Notes under the pieces: model-generated
Seen by the model: only the letters and a program-made list of their open reading frames with translations
The model's database searches: none
What the model was told of the DNA's origin: nothing
NCBI GenBank assembly: GCA_965240325.2
Contig: OZ251223.1
Span: 4,154,001-4,218,000, forward strand
Source: Rebecca billardiae RCC1528
Lineage: Eukaryota > Haptophyta
Reading direction: 5' to 3'
DNA: 64,000 nucleotides
Position numbers and translations under genes: made by a program
Part shown: in pieces, positions 31,795 through 44,148 of the stretch
How the letters are laid out: each line of letters begins with the position of its first letter
Numbering within the stretch: position 1 is the stretch's first letter

Positions 31795-32997
31795 ATGCCG
31801 CCCTTGCATCACGCCGTCCACGCCCTCGTCCTCGCGCACGCGATGGGCGGCGCGTCGCGCGCGTCGCAGCGCGCGCCTGGCGGGCGGGCCGCCCAGCGCG
31901 CCTTGCTGCACGCGTCCATCGCGCCAGAGCAGCTCGCCGCCGTCGCCGCGCCCCTCCTCCTCGCGCCGCTGCTCGCGACGTCCGTGCTCGCGCTCGAGCG
32001 CAGCGGCGCGCTCTCGGCCGGCGCCGACCCGACGGACTGGGCGTCGACGGCGTGGCAGTGGGCGGAGGACGAGGGCGAGACGCTCTTCGCCGACGGCGAC
32101 CTCTCCGTGCGCGAGCACCGCGGCGGCGAGTGGCGCACGCTGCGCCTCGGCCGCTCCATCCAGTCGGCAGCCTACTTTGGGCCAGCGCGCTGTGACGACG
32201 GCGGCGGCAGCACGACGCGCGCGCCGGTGGGCACTGCGCCGGCGTACGCGTACATCAAGCTGATGGGCGCGCTGGCACTGGCGCACGTGCCCGCGCTCGG
32301 CGAGGCGGAGCTCTCCGCGCGCCCCTTCTCCGCCCTCTTCCTCGGCGCGGGCGCGTGCTCGCTGCCGCTGCTGCTCGCGAGCGCCGCGCCGCCGCCGGCC
32401 GCCGCGGACGCTTCGCTGCCGCCCTCGCTGACCGCGCTCGACCTGGACGCGCGCGTGTGCGACGCGGCGCGCGCCTACTTCGGCGCGAGCGACGCCGATC
32501 CGCCCATCGATCTGCGCGTGGCCGACGCCGAGACGGCACCGCGCGCCTTTGCGGGCGCGCGCCTCAGCCTGATCGCCATCGACCTCTTCGGTGCAGACAA
32601 CTCGCAGCCACCCGCCTTCGCCACGGACGAGGCGTGGGTGCGTGCGCTGCGCGGCGCGCTGGCGGAAGGCGGCGTGCTGCTCGCCAACTTCCACAGCGGC
32701 ACGGACGAGGCCAGGCGCGTGCTCGCGCGCGCGCAGAGCGCGTACGCGCGCGCGTTCGACGGCGAGTGCGTCGCATGGCGCGTGCGAGGCCAGGCCAACG
32801 TGCTGCTGTGCGCCACCAGCGGCACAGTGGGTGGCACGGACGGCGCCCACAGCGCGACTACGTTGCTCGACGCGGGGCTGCGCGCACGCGCGGCGGCGCG
32901 TGTGCACGCGGCCGCACAGCGCGCAGCCTGGCGCTTCGACGCGCGCGCGCTTGTGCTGCGCAACAGCCCCATCGTGCCGCTGCTCGATCAGCAGTAG
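31795..32997 (+). CDS. Spermidine synthase-fold methyltransferase-like protein
   Basis: 400 residues from the ATG at 31795. A hydrophobic N-terminal region (residues ~40-65) precedes a Rossmann domain. SAM/decarboxy-SAM motif I is FLGAGACSLPLLLA near residue 180, motif II acid is LTALDLDARVCDAARAYFG near 210, and IAIDLFGAD is near 260. The spacing fits the spermidine-synthase-like branch, many members of which have unknown function. Catalytic spermidine-synthase residues are not clearly present, so polyamine synthesis is not claimed. Confidence 0.78.
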   Translation: MPPLHHAVHALVLAHAMGGASRASQRAPGGRAAQRALLHASIAPEQLAAVAAPLLLAPLLATSVLALERSGALSAGADPTDWASTAWQWAEDEGETLFADGDLSVREHRGGEWRTLRLGRSIQSAAYFGPARCDDGGGSTTRAPVGTAPAYAYIKLMGALALAHVPALGEAELSARPFSALFLGAGACSLPLLLASAAPPPAAADASLPPSLTALDLDARVCDAARAYFGASDADPPIDLRVADAETAPRAFAGARLSLIAIDLFGADNSQPPAFATDEAWVRALRGALAEGGVLLANFHSGTDEARRVLARAQSAYARAFDGECVAWRVRGQANVLLCATSGTVGGTDGAHSATTLLDAGLRARAAARVHAAAQRAAWRFDARALVLRNSPIVPLLDQQ

Positions 32998-33057
32998 GAC
33001 TTATTCGTCGTCATCGATGCTGAGTCACATTGATCTGACTTGTGACAGCATAGAGAC

Positions 33058-33060
<3 letters not shown>

Positions 33061-33089
<29 letters not shown>
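33061..33089. repeat. GA dinucleotide microsatellite
   Basis: About 14 uninterrupted GA units, followed by a short GC run. Confidence 0.9.
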
Positions 33090-33093
<4 letters not shown>

Positions 33094-33794
33094 CGCGCAG
33101 TCCGGTACGGCTCGGTCGCCCCCCCCCCGGCCCCCGGAGGCAGAGTTTTGCGCGCCAGAATCAGGGGTGTCCAGCGGAAGCGTCCCCCACCACGCTCCAA
33201 GTCCAAGTCTAGCCATCGTGCGGGTTGATGACGCAACAGCGGCGAGAGCTAGAGGGCATTGCATGAGGGGCGACGCGGCGAGGACACGGATGATGTAGTC
33301 GCGCCGCCGAACGATATCAGGCGGGGAGCCAGGCCCGACACAGAGCATGACACGGACAGCCAGCGACCTTAATCCTTATACCGAGCAGAGGGGCTGCCGG
33401 GACCCGCCGGTGCACCTCCGCCGTGGAGAGGAGTAGTGCACCTCGGAGCCGATCCGACTGCAGGCGATCCCACTGCCCAGCTCGGCGGCGCCTTCGTCGC
33501 AAGCAGCCCATGCGCCCCACGAGCCGGAAGCTCAAGCTTCGCCCCGATCGCTTGGCCTCGATGAGCGAGCAGTAACGAACCGAGTCCTGCAGGTGCGCCG
33601 CTGCGGGCCGGATTGGCAGCACCCGGGGCACCAGGACTCCTGCCGCCTGCGCGCGGCGGTGCGCGCAGGACAACGCTGGATGCCATGCGAGCCGGATTCT
33701 TGATTTCTTGGCGTTGCTCATAGACATAGACACGCGGGGTTCTCGGAGGGATAGTTATAGATACACTCAATAACCGGCCACATATACCGTCATA

Positions 33795-34310
33795 TACAGG
33801 CAATCGCGGGCAATAAGAAGTCAGAGATCTCACGCGGCTAGCCTCGGTTTCTTAGCCGTTCGGTAGCCCGAGCGCCTACGGCTTCTCAGTTTCTTAGCTA
33901 GGTCCGCCCGCCGCGCAGGCGCGGGGGGCGCAGGGGGGCAGAGCCCCCCGCTGAGTCTTTAGGCCCGGCCGGCGCGAGGCCGACGGAAATTTTGGGCCTT
34001 TTTGGAGCAAATCTGGCCTGATGTTGCATGGATGCTGCGGTGCACTGGCCAGGAGTCAGTCATCAGGAGAAGTCGGGACTTGGCCTGTACTCGTAGTCGG
34101 GCCGCGCGCCGCGTCCCCGACGGGCCGACTGCGCCTCGCCCCTCGGCGGACCACTCGTCAGCCGGGACGACGTAGTCGGACCGGTTTCTTAGTGTGACTA
34201 TGCGTATAGCGAACCAGCCAATCGCTAGCCTCAGTTTCTAGGCCAGATCCGCAGATAGCAAGCCCCAGTTTCTTAACGTGACAGCTCCTTATTGCCCGCG
34301 ATTGCCTGTA
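33795..34310. repeat. MITE-like block with 23-bp terminal inverted repeats
   Basis: TACAGGCAATCGCGGGCAAT(AAG) at 33795-33817 is repeated exactly in inverse at 34288-34310. Inside, variants of CAGTTTCTTAG occur near 33845, 33883, 34183, 34228 and 34264. No coding capacity and no clear target duplication. Confidence 0.55.
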
Positions 34311-34874
34311 ATCATGCGTCTGGCTAACTGTCTTCGTCTAGGGACGTCTGAATATGCCGGCCGGCCACGGCGTCGCGCGCGCCGAGGCGCCCTGACTCAG
34401 CCTGAGGCGGTGGCGGGCGGCGCGCTGCCGCGCTGCTGGCTGATGAATGGCTCGGGCTCACAGCGGCCCGCATCAGGCAATGCCGCGCGCTGCGCCGCGC
34501 GCCGGTCAGCCGGCCGACCACGGACCCGCCATCACGGGCAGTTCAAAGTGAGTTACGCAGCGTCAGACCGACGTACTTCGGGCCGGTGACCGTGACGTCG
34601 GACTGCCTCGTGTCGTCGGGCTGATGATGATCGTCACGTTGAGGCTCGCCTGCCGTGGAGTTCACTTGGCAGCGGCACTCAGAGCCATGCAGCCACAGGC
34701 CGCACTAGTGAGTGCCACGCAGGTTGGACATCATGCAGCAGTCTCCGGCTTACAGATTACAAGTCGTACGTAGTGACTGCGCGATTCCAATAAACTTCGC
34801 ATATTCTTGCTTCATGCTGCTCACAAGTCACGATGCCCAGTCCAGGCGGGTGTTCGGCCTTGCTGGTCACTTGG

Positions 34875-37251
34875 TCAGTTGGTGATCCACGCGGATTCAA
34901 GGGCGCTGAGTGAGGCCAGAATGCTGCCCCCGATGAACGTGGAGTACTTGCGCTCGGGCGGAGCAAGCTGCAACGCCGCGCGCGCGGCGATCAGCATGAG
35001 GGCAGAGGATGGAGAGAGGGCTTTGTGAGCATGGTTACGTCAGGCGCAGTTGCAACGCCGAACGCGGGCGCGCGCGTGTCATCGGAGCGCGGGCGCGCAC
35101 GATGTTGACCGACATCCCTGCTGGCGCCAGTTTGTCCATCTCTTTCTTGAGTCGCTCCGAGAGCTGATCGAACATCATGTTGGTACCTGCGAGCACGACT
35201 GACTGGAGCAGGTCCGGGCGGACGTCAGCGTCGCACTTCATGATGGCCTCCATCGCGAGCTCGTGGATCCCGTGCTGGTCGAGGCCGATGAGATCCGGCT
35301 GGAACAGCGCCTCAGGCGCCTTGAAGAGCTCTGCGCCGAGGGTGATAACTTTGCCGCCCGGCAGCTCGTAGTTCTTCTGCTTGATCTCGGTGGAAGGGCT
35401 GCTGGACCGAGTAGAGACATACCCGGCACGCTCCGCCTGGGCCAAACACTCGGAGGACATCGGCTCGGATGGCTCCTCGCCGGAATCCAGCGACACGTAC
35501 GCCAGCGTCTTGAGGATGTCCTCGACGGTTCCACGCGCGCTATTGGCCGACAGCTCGTAGAGGCCAAGCCCGACAAACAGCCCGACCATGCGCATGTAGA
35601 TCTCGTTGCCGCCCATCTCGAGCCGCTGGACCGCATGCGAGAGGACGTAGCCCTCGTAGACCGGCACCACGTGCGTCACGCCCTCGTCCGATTCGATCAC
35701 GAGCCCCGTCGTCTGCTGCGACGCGTAGAGGGCGAGCATCGCGTCCGTCAGCACGTACACTCCTGGGGCATTGCATTCCCCCAGCACGGTGGCCACCATC
35801 TTCGCCTGCTGGTCCTTGGGGTTGAGCGGCGGCTCGCTGAGAAGCACGTTGTGCTCCTCAGGGGCGGTGCACAGCTGGTTGTAGAACGTGTAGCGGTAGA
35901 GCTTCTTCATGTCCTCCCAGTTCGTCACGAAGCCGCGCGTGATCGGGTATGTGAGCATGAGCTGGCTGACCAGGGGCGCCACCTCGTCCCCCACCAGCGT
36001 CTGCGAGTCCGGGCCGGCGCCCCGCGCCCTGCCAACAACGGCGGGGAAGGTGCGGCGCGGTGCGTCGTCGCCGGCAAAGCCTGCTTGAATCATGCCCGAG
36101 AACGCCGCGATCACGATGGGCGTGTCGGCATCCGACTGCAGCGCGCGGCGGTGCGGCTCGTTGGTGCTGCCGTTGGCGGCTGCAGCCGCGCGCGGCGCAG
36201 CCAAGTGGCTGAGGCAGTGAGGGATGCCCTGGGATGCCTTGAGCATCTCGATTTGCACGTCCGTCACGATTGCCGACGCCTCGGCCCCCTTCAGAAGGTG
36301 CGAGCGGAGAGCGCGCGCATCTGCGGGCCACCCGTGTGAGGGTGGGTATGCGTGCGGACCTGCCGCAGCCTGGGCCAAAATGTCGAGCATGGCGGCACGC
36401 AGCGCGGCGCCAGTGCGCTCGCCACCGTGGAGGGGCAGCGAGATGCGTGGCGCCATCGCCTCCGCCTCGAGGGGTACCAGGCGCCGCTGCGCCGCGCTGC
36501 GCACACGCGTCTCGTAGCACTGCAGCAGCGGCGCATCCGTCGCGTCACCCGCCTCGTGCGTCCAACCCGCCGCGAGCACGACGAGGGGCGCGTGAGGCTG
36601 GTCGGCGATGGCGCGGAACTTGAAGAGCTGCTCGCAGTCGGCGCCCTCCTCCGCGTGGACGAGAACGTCGCACGTCGACGCGTGCACCTTCCACCGCGCC
36701 GCGCAGCGGTCCTCAATCTGCTCCGCGACGGTGACGAGCGTGTGCCCGACCACCGCCTCGAGCGCACGGCACTCGTTCTCCGGGTTGAGACGGGAGGGCA
36801 TGTCGAACGGAGCAAGTGGGACCTCCGAGGGGAGCAGCAGGTCGCGCGCTGTCTTCTCCGCGTGCGACCCCGTGATGCACACGTGGTGCGGCGTGTGCAG
36901 CGGCAGCTCGAGCAGGAGCTCGCGGAGCGGCGCGCCGTTCAGGGCGAGGGTCTCGGGGGCGGCATGATAACCGGCGTGTTCGTTGACGAGGGCGGCGACG
37001 AGGAGCGCCAGCCCGATCACCGTGGCCAACAGCCCACCTCGCGCCAGGGCGCTGGTGCCGCCGCGCAACATCCTGCGAGTGAACCGGGGAGTGTCGCCGA
37101 GACCGAGACCGAGACCGGCGGGTTGCGTTGCGCGCGCGCGGGGCCCGGGCGTGATAGCACGGCGAACCAATTTGGGGAATCGAACATTCGTTGTGCGAGA
37201 ACGCTCAACGCCCAATGGCAAGCGCAGACGGCTCATCTCGAATCTCGTCAT
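34875..37251 (-). CDS. Membrane-anchored divergent actin-like protein
   Basis: Two exons on the minus strand, 37251-35101 and 34967-34875 (intron 133 nt, GTGCGC...TTGCAG), give 747 residues. The start is uncertain: ATGs at 37251, 37236 and 37071 share the frame. A basic N-terminus leads into a membrane span at ~73-90 ([17 protein letters not shown]). Residues ~95-375 are an unrecognised region with seven cysteines. Residues ~378-747 align along all of actin: [93 protein letters not shown], and in exon 2 [23 protein letters not shown]-pocket residues are lost: the D-N-G of the first phosphate loop is A-A-F, the D-S-G-D-G loop is E-S-D-E-G and Gln137 is Asp. It is probably a non-hydrolysing structural actin. 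GC is lower than neighbouring genes. Confidence 0.85.
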
Positions 37252-37322
37252 GACAACGGCAAGTCGGGCACAAAAACCTTCCTGAGGTATACAATTAATC
37301 AACCCATGCAATCAGTCAGGCG

Positions 37323-38976
37323 GAGGCCACTTCACCGAAATCCAGGCTGGGGAGGCTAAACGCTGCACTGCTCAGGGGCGTTGCGCTAGCTGGACAAACG
37401 CCTTCCGGTCTTTTCAGATCTGCGCTTTTCAAAACGAAATGTTCTGCGCTCTGTCCAACGGCAAAGCGCGGCGGATGGCGGCTTCGCCGCCGCATGGGCG
37501 GGCGATGGCCGTTGCCCGCATAAAACGTGCGTCGGAGGCACGGAAGCGGGCAGATGGCGCGTCGCACGCGTCGTGGAACTCGGTCGCGACGCTCGCCAGC
37601 CTCAGCGCGCGCGGCGAAGCCACGTCCATGGGCGCCCAGCGTGCAGGCGGCACGGTCACGCCGCTCGGCCGCAGCGACCGGCCTCGCACGCGTCCTTGCC
37701 GCGCGAAAGGGCATCCCAGCTGCGGTCATTCGACTTGTGCGTCAGGAGCAGCGTGCCAGCTAGCCGACGCGCACGCGCCGCGAGCTGCACGGCGTGCGCA
37801 AACGTAGCCCGCCGAGCGTGCGCCGATGCGGCACAGCGGGAGAGGGCCCCGATCCGAAGGCGACTCTCGTCAGAGGCCCTCCGTAGCTTCGTGATCTACG
37901 AAGCTAGCGTCCTCGCGTTTGTCCAGCTGGCGCAACGCTCCGGTGGGGAGGCTAACAGCCTCCCCGCTCTCCCAGCGTGGGGAGGCTAGCGCTCCGCCGC
38001 TCCGGTCTTTCGCCGCTGACAAAACTTTAGAAAACGAAAGTCGCGCCACGGCGGACCCGGTGTTCCCGCGCGGCGGCGAAAGGGGCGCGGGGCCGGTGGC
38101 TCGCGATCCGAAGGGCAGTAGCTCGCGACCTCGCTTGGGCGGCGGCAGTGGCGCTGTGGCCCGGCGTGCACCATCCGCGCGGCTGTGCGCGATCGCGCGG
38201 TCCCGTTCGTCGCCACGCCGCGCGCGACCGTTCACGCCACAGCCTTTCTGCACTGGCATGCACCCCTTGCAAGCGCATGACGGCGGAGAGCTCAGAGAGC
38301 CCGTCACGCGCGTGACGACCGTGTGAGATGGGTTGTGCCGATGTGAACGCTGCCTTCGTAGGCTTTCTGATGAGCCCATCCAACGTTCAGACCATTCCTA
38401 ACTGCTGCAAGATGAGTCATCGCCTGCCGCGCGGCCATGGAGTTGTGGACAGTACAGCAGCCATTCATGATCCTCATGCCCGCCTCATGGGCCGGCGCGT
38501 GCCTCCCTGACCATGGAGACAAGCTGTACAACCCATCCCACACGGTCGTCACGCGCGTGACGGGCTCTCTGAGCTCTCCGCCGTCATGCGCTTGCAAGGG
38601 GTGCATGCCAGTGCGGAAAGGCTGTGGCGTGAACGGTCGCGCGCGGCGTGGCGACGAACGGGACCGCGCGATCGCGCACAGCCGCGCGGATGGTGCACGC
38701 CGGGCCACAGCGCCACTGCCGCCGCCCAAGCGAGGTCGCGAGCTACTGCCCTTCGGATCGCGAGCCACCGGCCCCGCGCCCCTTTCGCCGCCGCGCGGGA
38801 ACACCGGGTCCGCCGTGGCGCGACTTTCGTTTTCTAAAGTTTTGTCAGCGGCGAAAGACCGGAGCGGCGGAGCGCTAGCCTCCCCACGCTGGGAGAGCGG
38901 GGAGGCTGTTAGCCTCCCCACCCTGGACCAGTGCAGCGTTTAGCCTCCCCAGCCTGGATTTCGGTGAAGTGGCCTC
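37323..38976. mobile_element. Foldback element B with nested insertion
   Basis: The terminal inverted repeat begins GAGGCCACTTCACCGAAATC at 37323 and ends as its exact complement at 38976. AGGCG flanks it directly (37318-37322 and 38977-38981), a 5-bp target duplication. The right arm (38528-38976) pairs with the left arm 37323-37371 plus 37946-38336 around a 191-bp loop; the arms look about 98% identical. The left arm is interrupted by ~575 bp at 37372-37945. No transposase frame is recognisable. GGGGAGGCTA-type words recur near both ends. Confidence 0.82.
37372..37945. mobile_element. Insertion nested in the left arm of element B
   Basis: This segment is absent from the right arm. Its own ends are inverted: GGGGCGTTGCGCTAGCTGGA at ~37376 matches the complement of GCGTTTGTCCAGCTGGCGCA near 37915, a ~27-bp imperfect terminal inverted repeat. 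It inserted after element B did. No gene is evident inside it. Confidence 0.6.
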
Positions 38977-38987
38977 AGGCGTCGTAG

Positions 38988-39314
38988 GTGCAGCGCTCGC
39001 CAATGGGAAGCGTGGCGGCCCAAATTTTAGAGGGTACGGCCGGGCGGGTGCGGGTAGAAGCAGATTATATGCTGCTCGGCACCATGCGGCGCGAGCTGGG
39101 CATGCGCTGCCTGCGTGGCCAGGCCAAGATGCTCATCGCCCGCGCGCGCATGGCGCACGTGCGCCCGGGGGCACGCGCCCGCGGGGGCGCTGCATACGAC
39201 GACTACTTCGAGACGACGGCTGACGACGCGTGGCACCGCGACCACCGCGGTGGCGCGTGCGCGTCGACGCCAGACGCCGACGGTGCGTCGAGCTTCCGCT
39301 CGGCGATGGAGTGA
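38988..39314 (+). pseudogene. Possible coding remnant, 103-108 residues
   Basis: A frame next to foldback element B with an ATG at 39003 and a stop at 39314. EADYMLLGTMRRELGMRCLR and AAYDDYFETTADDAWHRDH look like real protein, but there is no recognised family. It may be a relic exon cut off by transposition, or chance. Confidence 0.2.
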
Positions 39315-39397
39315 TGGGCGACTATGAGGGGGGGGACGACGGCGAGGAGCGCTGATCCTGGTGTTTGTCTCTGCTGCTCGATCTGCTGCTACAGCTT

Positions 39398-39440
39398 GCT
39401 GACTCTGACGCCTGCCCGTTGCATACCACGTCGTTAATAT
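39398..39440 (+). repeat. 43-bp repeat, inverted partner at 42365-42407
   Basis: The 43 bases (core CACGTCGTTAATAT) recur exactly in reverse complement at 42365-42407, and a diverged copy lies at 42806-42849. They look like terminal repeats of one element family. Confidence 0.75.
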
Positions 39441-42364
39441 AATTCTGGTGAACACAGCTTTAAACAATTTTAATTCGTGACAAAGCCCTGGGAGACCCAG
39501 CTCCGACCCCCTTTAATTGTGTGTCCAATACTGCTGAGCAAAGTAATACCGGAGTAGGAATACGAACAATGGGGCCTCAAACGTTTTTTGATTAGGCACG
39601 CCTCGGGAATCGAGAACGCATGTCGTTACCTTTTTGAGCGCGCACCATAGGGATGTCGTTGCGATTCCCACCTATTTGTTGACGCGTTCTCGACCATCCG
39701 CTCCCCAGTCGAGCAGAACCGCGACGCACAAGTGCTTTCGCCGCCGCGCCGCGTGCGCTCGGCACACACGATTGAATATGACGAACGAGCGCGCTGCTGC
39801 AGGAGGCGAAGGCCGCGCGCGACACGCAGAATGGCGCTAAGCCGGCGTGGCTCGACTCGCACACACGTGCGCGACCGAGGAACAGCTCCGCGGCGGCCTC
39901 CGCCGCCAACCCAGCGCCGGATGCCATCGTCGGCGTCGCGAGGAACTGCGCCGATCTGGCGGAGATCCAGCGGCACGTGGCGGCGATCAAGCAGCCGCGA
40001 CCGCATCAGATGACGTGCACGAACGGCCTCATGGAGAAGCTCGTACCTCAAGCCTACCATAAGCCACCCGCTCGCCGACTTGCCCGACTGACTACTAGTA
40101 CTACTACTCTCGCCCCGCTTAGGCTCGTCATCAACAGGCGCGGCCTTCGAGCCGTCACCCGCGCCGCCCGCGGCTCGCGGCGCCATCGCGGACCGGCGTG
40201 CCCGCCGGCGCGAGCTGCACAACACAACATGCACACCGACGCGAGCCGCTCGTACCACGTCGTGCCCGACGGGCCGTGCTCAGCGACGGCTTAGCAGGAG
40301 TCTACGCCGTGCAGTCGCTGTCGCCGGTTGTGCCCTGCCGGCCTGCGCCGCTCGCCCCGCGCCTACAGCCAGTGGGCCATCCGCGGTGCGTGCCGTTGCC
40401 GTGCCGTCGTGCCCGAGCGGCCGTGCGCAGCGACGACCGCATCGACGCGCGCCTCGCCATGCGCCTCGGTGGGCCTTGCAGAAGTGCCGCGCTGCCGCGC
40501 CTGGCTTAATGGCACGCGCGACCGTGATGCGTTATGCGGCGCGCCACCGGATGATACTTGATAGCTATATACCGTCAGTCAGCGCTGAACGGCCAACTCG
40601 TCCCATCGTCGTCGGGTCTGCCGGCCCTGGGAAGCTTCTCCGTCGCGTCCTACACGCGCTGTGTTCGACCAGCCCCACCGGGACAAGGCCGCAAGGCCCC
40701 CGCTGTTTCCGGAACATTGGCCGTGCGGTCGTGCCTCCCGATTGTGATTTACTTGGGTGAGCTCAGCTTTACATATGGCGGGCCGTAGGTCCGCCCCTTG
40801 TATTAATAGTGCCCGGGAAAAAGATAAGAAAAAGAAAAGAAAAAGAAAATCGCCTCGCAGAGAAAAGAAACTCGCTTCGCTCACTACCGGGCGCCCTCGC
40901 AGCTCCCACTGGGGACGCTCGGCCGAAAAAGAGTTGCGTCATGGCGCGGAGCGCATGGGCCGCGCGCGCCAAATACAACGCCGGCGCGGACATCGTGAGA
41001 GGACTCCCGAGGGGGGTTTTCGCCCGATTCGCGATTGCTGCCCTCGTCGTCTCGCGTGCAGGTCGAACGGGGGCTAAATCGATGCGTTTGGAGCGGTACG
41101 CTCGGCGCGTCGACACGATCGTGAGACCTGGGGCGATCCTCGCCCGACGTGCACGTCGAAAGCTCGCACCGGCCATAGCATCATGCGCTGCGCACGATGA
41201 CCGCCTCGCGCGATCCACCGTCGCGCGTCGGGCTCGGTGCGAGAAAGCCCTCATCACGAGGCGTCTCGCGGGCGGGAAGCGCCATCGCACGCGACGCAAG
41301 ATTTGGCGCGGCCTGCTGAACTCGATCGCCGGAATCCGCGCACCGGACTCAGTCATTGCTCGCGGTCCGGTCCCTCAGCCGAAGCCCACGTCCGGCCTGC
41401 ATGGCGTCGACGGTGACCAATGCGACGGAAGCGCAGCGCCAACGGCGTACGACGCGCAGCAGCGGACGCACCTCCCGGGTCTGTCGCCGTGGCAGCAACC
41501 GCGTCATCGCGAGTTGGCGACCCTCGCCGCAGCGCGACACAGACAAGCCCGTGATGCCATCCGCAGAGAGATGAAACGTCGAGCATGCAACATCGCCGCG
41601 CCATGGCCTCGTCCATGGCGCAGGCGCTGCGGGACGAGGCGGAAGTCGTCACGCCGGTGACGGATGCGCTGCGATTCGTGTGCTCGCGTGAGCAGCGCTT
41701 GCCCACTCTCGATCGCGAGTGGCACACGCTGTCGCTGTGCGCGCGCGCGCGCTTAACCAACAGGCACAGCTCCTCGTGCCGCCGAGCACGCGAGCGCCAG
41801 ACCTGTCGAAGATGCGAAGAGCGACGACCGCGTGAACGTCAACGCGCTCGTGCTCAGCGTGGTGGCCGTGTACGACGTCAACGCGACCTGCGCCGAGCCC
41901 ATCATGCCTGGAGCCGACATCGACAAGCATCCTCGCGACGACCGCTCTCGGCTGGCGGCAGGAGGACATGCACATGATCTACTCTGGCGGCTTCGTCGGC
42001 GGCGAGGCGCTCGATTACGCCATCGCGGTCGACATGCGGCACATACAGCGCGTACCCGCGCTCGCGCGGAGCAACGGGCTACCCGCCCCGCCCCGCGTGC
42101 TGCACATTCCCTCGTGGGTGTGGGCCTCGCTGATGCGCATACAATACTCTAAGAGTACAGTCTACAGACCGTGAAACGTGTGTACATCACGTCGGGGAGC
42201 CAACTTCACGTGTCACTGGTCCTTGCACTCGACTGTCCGTCACGGTCCACGGCCACGAGCGAATGTGGAAAGACGCGAACCCGCAAAGGATACATTGCGA
42301 CAGCACTGGCACGGCCCGCCGACCGGCGACCCCCCCGCCCGCCAGGCCCAGGGCACAGTTTAGA

Positions 42365-42962
<598 letters not shown>

Positions 42963-44148
42963 TATTAATATTATGTTGGACACATGCAACGCCACTACTA
43001 GCTACTATGGGGGTATCATACTGAAAAAAGTCGTCGTCATTCAAGATACTCTACTGATGATGATGCTGTGTGATAGGGGGGATGACAATACGGCGGGCGG
43101 TTCTTCCGGGGAATATGTATCCCCTTACCGCAGTTCAATCTGCTTCGTATGGATAAGCAGATTTGACGGCGGCCGCTGCGCGCGCTTTGCGGCCCACCCA
43201 CGCGCGCCTGGGCGGTGAACACGGCTTGAGAGTGCTCAGGCATGGTCTAGCTACCCTCAGACAGCCGCCAGCCTAGTACCTCCAGCTTCACCGCCTCCAC
43301 GATGGCAACGCGCGGCGGCGCCGAGCTGCCGTCGTGCTGGCTGGGCGCTCGACTGGCCCGCGACACCCGGCTGCACTCCTTGCAGCCGCTTCAAGCACGT
43401 GGGCGACCGACAAAGATGATTGTAGACAGTGTACATACTGCGCGCGTTACTCTGAGCGCGTTCGCATGACCGATCACGCTGAAAGTGCCCACCAGCCAGC
43501 CGCGCGGGACACGCTAAGGCACGGGTCGGGCTCCTTCCTTGCGGCACGCCGCACGCGGTGCGGGTGTGTACACCGAGTGCAAGTCAGGCAGGCGCTTCGC
43601 GGGAGTGGTGGCATCGCTTCTTCGCCTGTGTTGGCGTCGATCGCAGGCGCGACGCGCGTACCCCTCGCAAGTACACCCTCCTCGTGCTCAGTGTCACTCG
43701 CGCGGAGCCCACGGTGAGGGATCTTGAGCTCGAGGTGCAGCGTACGAGCCTACGGGCGCTGAGTAGCAGCCTACCGACCAGCGCACGGGTGACGACCGTC
43801 ATCCATTATGTTATGATACCCCTCCCAGCCTCACGCCGCAGCCTGACGATCACCTCCGCAGCGGTTTGAGCACCATTCCAAATCTGCTTCGTGGCATGTT
43901 CAAACGCTCGTTTGGCACTCCGTCTGGACGCCGTGGCACGGGAGAAGGGGAAGGGCGGTGGCGGCGAGGCTCGGGTCATCGATGGGTATGGTCCCAAAGA
44001 TGCCCCCAAGCGTGCGCGCGCCCGCTCGCGCCGTCTACCTGTGCGCCCAGCGCTCCCACGCCGCCGCCCACCCAAATCTGCTTCGTATAGAAGCAGACTG
44101 CGGTAAGGGCCGAGGGGATAGGATCGTGGGATCCCTCGTGCGTGTACC

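Larger units (their letters stand above)
32998..34874. other. Gene-poor stretch with repeats
   Basis: 1.9 kb between two 3' ends, GC-poorer than the coding DNA. It contains a GA microsatellite (33061-33089) and a 516-bp inverted-repeat-bounded block (33795-34310). The remaining frames are short and unconvincing. Confidence 0.45.

Noticed and set aside
37439-38943. Several 120-200 residue frames in foldback element B
   Set aside because: The same peptides appear on both strands because of the inverted arms, so they are not independent evidence of coding.
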